64,000 nt of DNA from Argopecten irradians (lineage: Eukaryota; Mollusca; Bivalvia; Pectinida; Pectinidae): NCBI RefSeq assembly GCF_041381155.1, contig NC_091134.1:33113540-33177539 (forward strand), in the 5' to 3' direction. The first letter of the stretch is position 1; the number at the start of each line of letters is the position of its first letter. The translations under genes and the position numbers were made by a program. Below the pieces are notes generated by a model that saw only the letters and a program-made list of their open reading frames with translations, was not told the DNA's origin and searched no databases. This document shows, piece by piece, positions 25,901-33,899 of the stretch.

Positions 25901-28900
25901 AGAATCACACCACCTATTAAATAATTGTTCCTTTTCTCTGGCAAATTCTACATGAGTTTGTTCATCTCTCTTTCTCGAGTTTCGAAATTTCTGGCGGTAA
26001 GCCTCAGGAACTAACTCATAAGCTTTCAAAATAGCTTTCTTGACTACTTGGTAATTTGAAATGTCATCTACAGATAAAGAAGAATAAATGTCTCTAGCTT
26101 TACCTATCAAGACACTTTGAAGAAGCATTGTAAGCTTGTCTTCAGGCCATTTCATACTATCAGCTATTTTCTCAAAATGCAGAAAATACTTGTCAACTTC
26201 TTTCTCTTGAAAAGGAGGAACTAACCTAATGTTTCTACTGACATCAAAACCTCTGTTTCCTTGTAAACCCCTAAAAGTTAGATTACTTGAACTGTCTTGA
26301 GAAGCTAGCTCTAATTCTTTCATTCTAAGTTCTGTTTCAGCTTGAATTTTCTGCTTCTCTAGCTCTAACATCTGATCTCTCTCAATTTCTTTTTCTCTTA
26401 ACTCTCTTTCTTTGTCTATTTCTTTTTCTCTTAACTCTCTTTCTTTGTCTATTTCTTTTTCTCTTAACTCCTTTTCTATTTCTCTTTCTCTCATTTCTTT
26501 CTCTATTTGTTTCATTTTCATTTCATGTTCAAGTTCCATTTGTCTAATTTGGATTTCTGAAGTGACTGTTTCCTCTATACTATCTAATGCACTAGAGTCA
26601 AATTTGCCATTGTCAACAAAATATCTTATAATTACATTCCGAATTTCAGCTTTCCTCAAATTAGTTTTGATAGCTAGGCCTAAATGTTTACTCAATAACA
26701 ATAAATCCTTCTTAGTAACTTGCAAAAGAACTTCCAGGGATGGCGCTTTAACAAACTGTTCTACCTGCATAGTAGTCATATTTATCTAGCTGTTGGTTTC
26801 AAATGTAAACTCAAAGTTTGTACACAAATTTTTGACAATTTCTAAATTAATTTTTTCAAAGTTAGATTTCACAAATTAAATATCGATCCCGGACGAGCCC
26901 CCAATTCTGTTATATTAACGAATAACAGAAAGGAGAAACCAGCAGCTAAATTCAAAACACAATTTGATTATATATACAATATTATACAGAGATGGTTTTA
27001 CAATATCTAAAGTAATTGGTGGTGGTACAAGACTAGTACGATGATTTAAAGTGTTACTTATCTGTATGCGAATGTCCTGGTATAATCCTTGATCCTTCCA
27101 GGTTTCAAATTAACAATAATCACAAATCCACAAGGAAATTGAATGTCCACCGATGATTTGTAAAGTTCCAGGCAATATGAATAAATCCACACAAAGTGTT
27201 GTAATAATCCACAGATAAAGTCACAATAGCTCTCCCAATAGAATCTTATATGGCACTGTACAATTCTTGATATGTCTTATTACAGGTCTCATTACAGTTC
27301 TGATTAGCCTTGGACAGCTGGAGTATATATAGCTAAACCGTAATTTAAGAATATTGGAGAACCTTCTACTTCTAGAAATATCTAACTAAAAACAGTAAAC
27401 AAGTAAACACACATAACTTTCTGGAAATAGATCATTCTAGATCTCTACTTAAAATCAACATGTTTACAAACATATTTGTTTATACATGATTATATTCTAG
27501 AAAGTTCTATAACCTAAATCAATGATATGACCTTCATAGGATGTATTGATAAAAAAAACTATAGGAGTTATCTCCCTTATCTCATAACTACATGTATTTA
27601 GTGTCATACATAACTTGTGTACAGATGGATGAACCAACAACCTAATTCTGGATACTCCCACCTTGAACTTGTGTACAGATGGATGAACCAATATGACCTA
27701 ATTCTGTAAACCCCTCACCTTGAACTTGTGTACAGATGGATGAACCAACAACCTAATTCTGTATACCCCTCACCTTGAACTTGTGTACAGACGGATGAAC
27801 CAACAACCTAATTCTGTAAACCCCTCACCTTGAACTTGTGTACAGATGGATGAACCAACAACCTAATTCTGTAAACCCCTCACCTTGAATCTGTATACAG
27901 ATGGATGAACCCAATTACCTTATTCTGTATACACCCACCTTGAACATCTGTGTAAAGACAAATGAACCTATGACCTTATTCTGTATACTCCCATCTTGAA
28001 CCTCTATAAAAATGAATGAATCAACAACCGTATTCTGTATACCCCATGTTGAACCTGTAAACAGGGATTACAGGCGGATGAACCAATGCCCTAATTTTGA
28101 ATCTGCTAACCTTGTGTTCACGATACATTGATGAATGAAGGACTTAATATCAGTATCCTTTTAATTTGCTTAACAAATTTTGCAGCTTTCTATAAACAAG
28201 GTTAAACCAATAACTATTATTTACTAGTGACAGACATATGCCTATACATAAACAACAGCATCCAATACACAGGGTGTTAACCTTGATAACCTTTCTGACA
28301 TTATGTGTACACTGTATATCAGCATTATGCACTAAAAAACAGCAATCCCACAATCCCTCCAGTGTTGTGTCAACAAACAACTGTTATAACACCAAACTTA
28401 TCTAAACATACACCAGTATCATAGGCGTCAATGGACAGCTTATGTCAAACAAATATTACAGCATACTACACATAATGCTTGATTATTTTTTATCCTGTGA
28501 CATGTGCGAGTCTAGATTATGTTTCACACAAGGGGGATATAATCTAGTATCAGAACTTTGCTGATAAAATCTTATCAATTATGTAGGGTCTGATGGCCAA
28601 TTTAAACTAACAGGGACTTGTCATGTTAAATACTTCTGTTCCATAACTACATTGTAACTGAAAATGAAATAGCTCTTCCTTATTTATCATTATGAAATTT
28701 ATACTATATGCAGTAAAACCTGTCTTAGTGACCACCTCTGTATAAAAACCACCTGCTTAATTAGGGTCCCACATTGTCATTTATAATATAATTAATTTAC
28801 CATATGTATAAAGACCACTTGGCTATATAAACGACCTTTCCCTTTTCCCTTGTCTGGTCTTTATAAACAGGTTTGAGCATATAAAACTTTAAACTCACAA

Positions 28901-31900
28901 ACATTTACTCACCTATCATATTCACCTGTCTGTAAAAGAGATCTTTTCTCTTTCAGATGTGAGAGTTTCATCTTAACGGTGACTTCCAATACAGATTCTA
29001 TGAAAGATAAAGATGGAAGATCAACCAGACTTCTTGTCATCACTTGATAATTTATGTTCTTCATTTTTTCTATCCCTATGACGTGGTTTTCATGAGCTCA
29101 TGAATATCACTAGCTCATGAATAATCATATGAATTTTATCCATGTACCCGTATCTAAGTATTTAATGATTTGATCATGATCTATTCCTTAATATTCATGA
29201 ACTAGTATTAAAGATTGATTTTTTCTCTTTGCTAACATTTGATAATGAGTTAAAGAAATATATGTTACCAAGTATGCTGGGTGGCAGTTTAATTTGCTTC
29301 TTCTTTTAAAATCTTACCATGATCCTCATTAGGATCTTACACAATATATTAAATGGAGCATCAGAGAAAATTCAAGAACATTTCAAACCCCAACTTACCA
29401 AAACTAAATTCTATAACATCATTAGGATTGTTGGGCAGAACAAAGCCGTACTCCACTAACAAGTGTGTGTTGTCATGGTTACCGTATGATATGAACACCT
29501 CATCGTATTTCCTGTACGTGTCCTCAGTTTGGATCTCATAACAGTTACTTTTCTTATTGAATGATGCAGTTATCTGAAAATCAAACCAAGATTCTTACAT
29601 CAGTTTTGTAAATTTTATCACACAAGATTTATAGTGTATCATGTTGTTTTTTGTTTTGATTTCTTTCTTGCTTTACCTATTGATCTATATTACTTGTTGA
29701 TATATTTTTATTTTCCCAGGAGTTAAGAGATTCAAGTGAATAATTTAAAATAAATGGGTTTTAAGATTTTACCTTTATAATAGGATAAATTCACGTACCA
29801 CATGATACCAGAAACGTTTGTGCGGATCTAGTATCTCCAGTAGTGATGGAATGCAATTCTTTGTAATCTTCCTGCTGATTCCATCACCAAACGAAACATT
29901 AGTCCTGCACACAGCGTTATCAGATGTCATGTGGTACAAGATTTTGTCCTATTTTCTGGCTTTGCTAACTTTAAGGTGATATCAAAGTTTAGGAAGTATT
30001 TTCACCACATACCAAAGTTCAAACTGTTCAACATGTGATAATCATTTACTTGTATAACTAAACTCAACTTTACATTAACAAACAATCAAGCGGTATAGTT
30101 CATGATAACAGACTTCAAGTCTTTAATGGGTATTTGCTTTGAAATACCTTTTTGTCTATCTCAGATACATTTGTGTAATACAATTTTTCAGTTCATAGGA
30201 CAATTCCATCTTTGCATATTACAGAGTTATATGCCTGTGCGTGTGGGTATCAATTGTGGCGCTATTATTTTGTAAACAATATTCGGGTTGTTTTTTGGTG
30301 AAAATAAGGATGTTGTGCATGTAAATACATGACAAATACCCGCAAGGGCAGGTAACCCTGTGATATGAAACAAGTTCTTACATTAGCGCAATACGAATGG
30401 TTAAGCAGATCCAGAAATGGAGCCAGAGCTATGTAGTTCTTGTCATCAACGAATTCTTCACACATCTCGTGTTTATAGAAAACAGATCGGGTATTAACAG
30501 AATACCATGCCCACAAAAAGTCATTTAATGTAAAATCTAACTCTGGCCAGACATCTCTTACACAGTTTGCAGATAATTTATAGGCTGTGTGCACTTTGGA
30601 AATCTCTGTTAAAGCTCTCGACTTTACATTGTGTGGCAAGAGATTCAGTTCAGTCTCGGAAAAAAAGGCAGGTGTATTATATGTCTTTGGTAAAATGTTT
30701 ATGTATGGAAACCAAAAGGATGATTTTTGTTTTTTCCTTTCAGCTATAAGGAAAATGGACATGGCTTGTTGAGATGATAACTGTTTGTCCCATCTGAAAA
30801 AGAAAGGAAAACAATATAAAAGCATCTTTTTGTAAAAGTGTAGTGTGGAATTCTGTCCGTGATACTGATTGACATACACTATTCCCTGATTTGTCAATGG
30901 TTTTATTTTATAACCAGCCATGAGAAGTTTGGTCAAAACAATTACATGACATCATGGATTAATAGGATGTCATCAAGGACCCATGACCATAGCATGGTCA
31001 AATCCTGTGGGTTATGATTTTATTGTCAGGCTTCAAAGCCTTTGGGTTGTGATTTTATTGTCAGGCTTCAAATCCTTTGGGTTGTGATTTTATTGTCAGG
31101 CTTCAAAGCCTTTGGGTTGTGATTTTATTGTCAGGCTTCAAATCCTTTGGGTTATGATTTTATTGTCAGGCTTCAAAGCCTTTGGGTTGTGATTTTATTG
31201 TCAGGCTTCAAATCCTTTGGGTTATGATTTTATTGTCAGGCTTCAAAGCCTTTGGGTTGTGATTTTATTGTCAGGCTTCAAATCCTTTGGGTTATGATTT
31301 TATTGTCAGGCTTCAAAGCCTTTGGGTTGTGATTTTATTGTCAGGCTTCAAAGCCTTTGGGTTGTGATTTTATTTTCAGGCTTCAAAGCCTTTGGGAGTT
31401 ATTTTATAAATCATCCAATTGACCACAATGTCTTGCCCCTAAGGGTTATATATGACAATCAATAGTGTAATCTCGCTCTATGATGTGCACAGCGGTTTCT
31501 ATTAATATTTGTCTGATTGTAAAATTGTGTTGTGATATTGTATTGTATATAGGTATAAATTGTTTGATAATGTGAAAATAATTGCCCTTTAGCTATATTG
31601 AGGGCATGACAAACAAATTCCAGACTTCTTGCAAGGCAATATATATAAGAACAAACAAAATCACTATTTCAGGGGTTCTCAAGTGGGTAGGTATATAGGT
31701 TTAAGGCAAACAAACAATATTTCAATTTTTAACAATATTTCAATTGAGGCCTAAAAGGAAATAAAGTTGTTTTATTGCCAAAGATAAACCCATAATATAT
31801 ATACTGTATACATGCATTACCAGCTATATTATGGTCAGTTAAATTGATACATGATAAATGTGTACATTTTTCATTGAATGAAGAATCTATGTAACTAATG

Positions 31901-33494
31901 AGTGATTACAGAGAAGAAACAATTAGCTTCTAAAGACCAAAACAGTAAACTGTTATCATCATACTTACTTTGTTATGTGTTGTTGAAGACTTGTCAGAAC
32001 TGTATGTGGGGTGATGAGGAGATGTTTTGGTATAGACACTATTGTATTTCCAGCATGGATGGCATGATGTGTCATCAAACCTCGACCTGTAGCTGTGTCA
32101 AATAAAATCATGTATATCTATGTACTGGTAATCAATATACATAAGCTTAGAAGTTACAATGGCTTTATATATGATATACTAAAATTTGAAATCGTGCAAG
32201 AAACAGATATTAGTACATGTGCAATCAGTACTTTATTCCATAAAGGATATAGTGCCACAGATTTTTTTGGGATGCAATTAATTATTTTTCATATTTGTAT
32301 CATGGAGTAAAATTAGAAACTCAAACTTCTCAATGACGGTAATGGTGTAAAGTAAGTAAATTTTGTAACTGAAGAAAAATAATAAATGGCCTGCTCCTGT
32401 TTTTGATAGTGAAAAAATACCATTTGTCGGCGGTGGAGCATCTTTAAATGGGCTTATTGCTGAAATATTTAACATTCTCTTATATTCCAGCATAATTAAT
32501 TTAAGGGAAAAATTGACTTAAAGTGTTATAAATTTAAAACTGTTGTACATATAGTTAATTGTGTGTACATATAATTGTCCCTACTCCTACAGCTACAGTT
32601 TAATGAGATCATTTTGGTTATGAATACGCTTTATGTGTTTCTGATTTATAGCCTATCTTAGTTACATATATGATTTAATATGTACAGTCTCCAAGTGTTC
32701 TAAATATAAAGACATATCAGGTATTAATAAGAGCGCAGCTCTCTGCGCTGCTGAAATTTCTGTACTTGACTAAATGTGTTATCAGTATACGCTTTAAAAT
32801 TACTGTAAGTATTTTTAAATCACACATATACAATTCAAGAACAATGCAATAAATGTACTGGTCCAATATATAATGTGCATGTTCTCAAGCACACGGCACC
32901 GTTAGCAGTGACGTCACAAAACCTGACACCAAAGATGATGGCACAGATTCGCACGTATTTTTGATAGCATGGCATGATGCCAAGTTTTCTCTGCATCTGA
33001 TAAAAACAAGATTAAAGTATATTGAACTATTCCATTTGGATTATTTTTTAATTTTTTCTAACTATCAATAGTATGTGCATGTCAGTGAAATATTTCATTG
33101 TTAATCTCGTAGAAAAATATAGACAATGTAAAGTTATTATGTTATAATCTTTTACATGTAGCTGCGCTCTTCTGAGGCTTTGCCTTAAATTCATATTATA
33201 TATATGTAGCTAGAGTACAACAAATTTGTAGCCATACATTTGATATTAAAACAAATAATTCTAATAATTAATTTACTATAACAAGGATTTATAAGTGATT
33301 GACTATCAATAGAATTTACTTTTAAATGTGGCCGCGCTTAGAAATGGTCGCTGTTGTCTAAATTTATTTCTTTTCATCCATTGTCCCAAGGCAATGTATT
33401 CCTCATCAAGACAAGGAATCTGTGAATGAAGTGATTTTCTGTTCCTTTTTCGTCTCCGTAATGTCCGACTAGCTTTGCTTTGATTACTAGCCAT
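16908..33494 (-). CDS. SETD4: SET domain-containing lysine methyltransferase SETD4 (8 exons, 428 aa, complete)
   Basis: Protein lysine methyltransferase with a SET domain and a Rubisco-LSMT-type substrate-binding C-terminus; SETD4 proteins are tied to H4K20 methylation and cell quiescence. Exons in transcript order: 33494-33320, 32092-31969, 30793-30382, 29573-29399, 28997-28913, 18028-17948, 17478-17355, 17018-16908. All are GT-AG with matching phases, and the total of 1,287 nt is a whole number of codons. Seen: basic N-terminus (RRRKRNRK), TGRGLM at residues 60-65, LDLLNHS ending at 233 (SET NHS motif), YGNHDN near 267, and a C-terminal part with LSWNLQVALRVLC and NWKTVLQGGSISDSNEQ. Family length is about 440 aa. 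Intron 5 is ~10.9 kb and holds an LTR retrotransposon; intron 2 holds a 35-bp array. The start was chosen as the first ATG, with the N-terminus resembling the family. Very likely functional. Confidence 0.93.
18243..18297 (-). pseudogene. Truncated duplicate of SETD4 exon 6
   Basis: The 55 bases copy the start of the exon at 18028-17948, including the acceptor TTGACAG and the same coding run KLCCCKDGLSWNLQV. The copy then diverges at a weak donor-like CGA|GTAATT and lacks the last 26 bases. Its length would break frame with both neighbouring exons, so it reads as a dead or pseudo-exon 270 bp upstream of the real one. Confidence 0.75.
18471..19970 (+). mobile_element. Helentron/HINE-like element with ~146-bp tandem units (about 9)
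   Basis: The 5' end AGGTCGTCTGACC is matched by the inverse GTCAGACGGCC near the 3' end, followed by the hairpin GGCCCATGGGCC and CTTGTT. The core is about nine units of ~146 bp built on AAACGACTTCTT, AACCAGAAGGCCCAGGG, GATATTGGGCC, CATGCTGGGATGAAGGGC and ATGAATGACCTTGACC. It lies in SETD4 intron 5 and has no ORF of substance. Class assignment is inference. Confidence 0.65.
19971..20767. other. Non-coding stretch of SETD4 intron 5
   Basis: I see no exon or clear element. The first ~260 bases recur almost unchanged at 63730-64000, which bears on assembly. Confidence 0.6.
20768..21154 (+). repeat. ~55-bp minisatellite, left part (split by retrotransposon)
   Basis: Units of CCTTGAACCTCTGTAAAGAT, GGCTGAACCA and CCTAATTCTGTATACCCC repeat about seven times. 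The same array continues at 27616, showing that the LTR element landed inside it. Confidence 0.88.
21155..21861 (-). repeat. 3' LTR of the Gmr1-like element
   Basis: On the minus strand it begins TGTTATGTATGAC and ends GTTAATGTAACA. It matches 26908-27615 over its length. Confidence 0.92.
21862..21872 (-). promoter_or_regulatory. Polypurine tract of the LTR element
   Basis: Minus-strand AAGGAGGGGTG abuts the 3' LTR, where plus-strand DNA synthesis would be primed. Confidence 0.75.
21927..23333 (-). CDS. Reverse transcriptase-RNase H of the Gmr1-like element
   Basis: 468 codons from a GTG in an open frame that continues slightly upstream, so the real start is not set. It is probably joined to the upstream integrase frame by a frameshift or an insertion/deletion. 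RT: LDNDIIEPSKSEWSSPCVLV, catalytic Asp in SKFDLLKGYW (about residue 142), VMPFGMKNAPATFQ, and CIDD at 202-205 where gypsy elements usually have YIDD. RNase H: VDASDVGVGAVL (D351), IEKE near 391, VFTDHNPL (D420), LADALSR (D463). Stop at 21927. Because it is last in the element, after integrase, the order is unlike standard gypsy. Confidence 0.93.
   Translation of the reverse strand: MLANLDKKLCHLSEKERNELKDLILEYKHLFPDTPGKTDAIYHDVDVGDAPPVKQHPYRVNPLKEEHLKKEIQYMLDNDIIEPSKSEWSSPCVLVPKSDKTYRFCTDFRKVNSVSKTDSYPIPRIDSCIDKVGKAKYVSKFDLLKGYWQVPLTERAKEVSAFVTSQGLYQYKVMPFGMKNAPATFQRLLNSVISDLEGCDGCIDDVINYHDTWEDHLRGIREFFERLTTMKLTVNLLKCEFCHATVEFLGHVVGQGQVKPVQAKVESIIDFPAPGGKRELMRFLGMAGYYRKFCQNFSVIAAPLTALLKKNVKFVWSDECKSAFEKLKAILSNSPVLTAPDFNKQFKLFVDASDVGVGAVLMQEGTEQIDHPICYFSKKFDKHQRNYSTIEKECLGLILALNQFDVYLCTTVVPVLVFTDHNPLTFIGKMKNKNQRILRWSLTLQEYNLDIKHIKGKDNILADALSRI
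23363..25228 (-). CDS. Protease C-terminal part and integrase of the Gmr1-like element
   Basis: The open frame begins right after the TAG at 25229-25231 and is in the same frame as gag. From the first Leu codon (25204) it runs 613 codons. It starts with the protease remainder (ILGNDLAG, residues 44-51). Integrase follows: HHCC zinc domain (H233, H240, C270, C273), core with D304, D363 and E399 at the D,D-35-E spacing, then a GPY/F module (YFGPY near 535). It ends at TAG 23363-23365, where the RT frame is shifted. Integrases insert the cDNA copy into the host chromosome. Confidence 0.92.
   Translation of the reverse strand, partial: ETSCGSSVLLQGVELGFVNVPLHSVYLKSDLVTGPVTIGVRPELPIEGVSLILGNDLAGEKVRVDPLVSSIPDKTDDAETIQQEFPGIFPSCAVTRSMSKKVSDVAVVEDHYSPGLGDTFLAHDIEDIGGKCDLLSNPVDFDSDRVVPNKGTSLSDMMSKSSLSREELIVEQEKDPEISLLCNRVLSEEEAEKVPVCYFRQSGVLMRKWRPPDVSPEEDWKVVNQIVVPPRYRQDILSLSHDVPMAGHLGVTKTYNRILDHFFWPKLKRDVADFCRSCHTCQVVGKPNQKIPVAPLHPIPAFEEPFSRVIIDCVGPLPKTKSGNEYLLTIMCASTCFPEAIPLRNIKAPNIVKALVKFFTLVGLPKAVQSDQGSNFMSGIFQQVMYQLQIKQYKSSAYHPESQGALERFHQTLKNMMRSYCFENKRDWDEGIHMLLFGVRESVQESLGFSPFELVFGHTVRGPLKILKDKILDEDSKVNLLEYVSNFKQRLTRACELAKENLAVTQTKMKTWYDKDARARSFDPGDKILALLPIPGQPLQARYFGPYVVEKKVDHVNYIVQTPGRRKKTQLCHVNMLKKYVDREESKTSQPIATLASVPSQSESTADICKLDLDGGVQDVG
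25229..26779 (-). CDS. Gag and protease N-terminal part of the Gmr1-like element
   Basis: 516 codons from ATG. An N-terminal part is followed by a strongly charged coiled coil with tandem REKEIDKE repeats (roughly residues 75-165), a gag capsid-like region, then a CCHC zinc knuckle CNYCKKVGHIMSEC (409-422) for nucleic acid binding. The aspartic protease active site DTGAS is at 500-504. The frame stops at TAG 25229 only a few residues later, inside the protease, and continues in the same frame beyond. It could be a nonsense mutation or, less likely given its place inside the protease, a readthrough site. Confidence 0.9.
   Translation of the reverse strand: MTTMQVEQFVKAPSLEVLLQVTKKDLLLLSKHLGLAIKTNLRKAEIRNVIIRYFVDNGKFDSSALDSIEETVTSEIQIRQMELEHEMKMKQIEKEMREREIEKELREKEIDKERELREKEIDKERELREKEIERDQMLELEKQKIQAETELRMKELELASQDSSSNLTFRGLQGNRGFDVSRNIRLVPPFQEKEVDKYFLHFEKIADSMKWPEDKLTMLLQSVLIGKARDIYSSLSVDDISNYQVVKKAILKAYELVPEAYRQKFRNSRKRDEQTHVEFAREKEQLFNRWCDSKEIDEDFGKLRQLLLIEEFKRCVHTNIKTHLDERKVETLSEAATMADDYALTHKGSFVKNSSQDKNSTTGTSKFGQPRNPTFSGPSNDKPKLGDKTKSDSKTDHRAGVGSPSGPVCNYCKKVGHIMSECYSLQRKEQRRKQSVPSVLAMSKPSQKLSDIVEDSKVSVEIKSSESDSVLEKYSLFISEGFVSLTSDITNLKLVKILRDTGASHSLILDGVVPLS
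26886..26903 (-). promoter_or_regulatory. Primer binding site matching tRNA-Pro
   Basis: Minus-strand TGGGGGCTCGTCCGGGAT lies 4 bases inside the 5' LTR. It equals the tRNA-Pro primer site known from murine leukaemia-type retroviruses. It would prime minus-strand DNA synthesis. Confidence 0.88.
26908..27615 (-). repeat. 5' LTR of the Gmr1-like element
   Basis: Pair of the LTR at 21155-21861. Differences noticed are one C/T near the inner end and one extra T in a T run near 26997. The outer end reads CATAACT rather than CATAACA. Confidence 0.92.
27616..28110 (+). repeat. ~55-bp minisatellite, right part
   Basis: Continues the array at 20768-21154 with units of CACCTTGAACTTGTGTACAG, ATGGATGAACCAACAACC and TAATTCTGTATACCCC, about eight to nine copies, degrading after 27960. 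Confidence 0.88.
28111..28700. other. Non-coding part of SETD4 intron 5
   Basis: AT-rich, with no exon or recognisable element. Confidence 0.5.
28710..28875. mobile_element. Short MITE-like remnant (GTAAAACCTGTCTTAGTGACC end)
   Basis: The left end CAGTAAAACCTGTCTTAGTG and the right end TTTATAAACAGGTTT are roughly inverse. The interior repeats ACCACCT/GACCACTT phrases. It resembles short non-autonomous pogo-type elements. The ends are ragged. Confidence 0.4.
29779..29953. mobile_element. 175-bp MITE, copy in a SETD4 intron
   Basis: Inverted ends AATAGGATAAATTCACGTAC and the inverse of GTACAAGATTTTGTCCTATT; inner CCACATGATACC and GATGTCATGTGG also pair. Related to 39676-39849 in a MORC3 intron, with the same length and the central words AGTATCTCCAGTAGTGATGG and CCTGCA. 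No coding capacity. Confidence 0.7.
31005..31397 (-). repeat. 35-bp tandem array (11 units) carrying AATAAA on the SETD4 sense strand
   Basis: The plus-strand unit TTTGGGTTGTGATTTTATTG + TCAGGCTTCAAAGCC repeats 11 times in SETD4 intron 2. Two variants (GTTGTG..AAATCC and GTTATG..AAAGCC) largely alternate, so a 70-bp dimer is the higher unit. On the minus strand every unit reads GACAATAAAATC or close to it and so contains a canonical polyadenylation hexamer. Confidence 0.93.
32217..32447 (+). mobile_element. TTAA-flanked MITE, copy 2 (left end missing)
   Basis: It matches the right two thirds of 6781-7149, from CAATCAGTACTT through GGGATGCAATTAATTATTTT to GGTGGAGCATCTTTAA. The left TIR is absent. 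Confidence 0.75.
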
Positions 33495-33899
33495 GTTCCG
33501 GTGTTTTCAATTTTGCATGTAAACGAGTCAGATTATATATACATGGAATATGATGAAGCTTCAGATATTTGTATGTAGGCTACATGACATGCTACATATT
33601 GTTGACACCAATCACATGGCCGACACTTGCCGAAGTTGATAAAGTGAAACTATAACGAGTCACTATAACGAGGCACGAAATAAATGACATCATTTCCGAA
33701 AATATATTTCCTTTGGGACCGAATTACTTAATATGTAATCCTCAAATCACACGAAGTGATTTTTTTTTGTGTTTCATATATCATATAAGTTCAGCTTGTG
33801 GATTTTGTCAGTTTCAAATTCGTTTATCACTTTCTTTAGTTTTCTTTCAAAACGTCACTTTCCAACATCCCATTTAGGTCACATATATACACAACAAAA
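33495..33899. promoter_or_regulatory. Likely bidirectional promoter between SETD4 and MORC3
   Basis: These 405 bp separate the two divergent start codons, so both promoters and 5' UTRs must lie here or overlap the genes. No TATA box stands out. Two ACTATAACGAG motifs occur near 33650-33670. Shared regulation is inference from spacing. Confidence 0.55.

Larger units (their letters stand above)
21155..27615 (-). mobile_element. Gmr1-like Ty3/gypsy LTR retrotransposon, near-complete (gag-PR-INT-RT-RH)
   Basis: A 6.46-kb element in SETD4 sense orientation. It has two ~707-bp LTRs that look almost identical (two differences seen by eye), TG..CA ends, an 18-base site complementary to tRNA-Pro and a polypurine tract AAGGAGGGGTG. 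In element order: gag with coiled coil and CCHC knuckle, aspartic protease, integrase with GPY/F module, then reverse transcriptase and RNase H. Integrase before RT is the order known for Gmr1-type gypsy elements; RT and integrase sequences are otherwise gypsy-like (GPY/F, HHCC). Flanks TGTAT and TGTGT may be a mutated 5-bp target duplication. Defects: a TAG inside protease, a frame change between INT and RT, and CIDD in place of YIDD. No env was seen. Confidence 0.92.

Noticed and set aside
26412..26789. Plus-strand Ser/Ile-rich open frame
   Set aside because: Antisense shadow of the charged coiled coil in gag.
21155..27615. Classification as a Ty1/copia element from domain order
   Set aside because: The GPY/F module after integrase and the gypsy-type RT blocks argue for Ty3/gypsy of the Gmr1 kind. 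No env makes a retrovirus unlikely.
31005..31397. CRISPR-like regular repeat
   Set aside because: Units are head-to-tail without unique spacers, and the setting is an animal intron.
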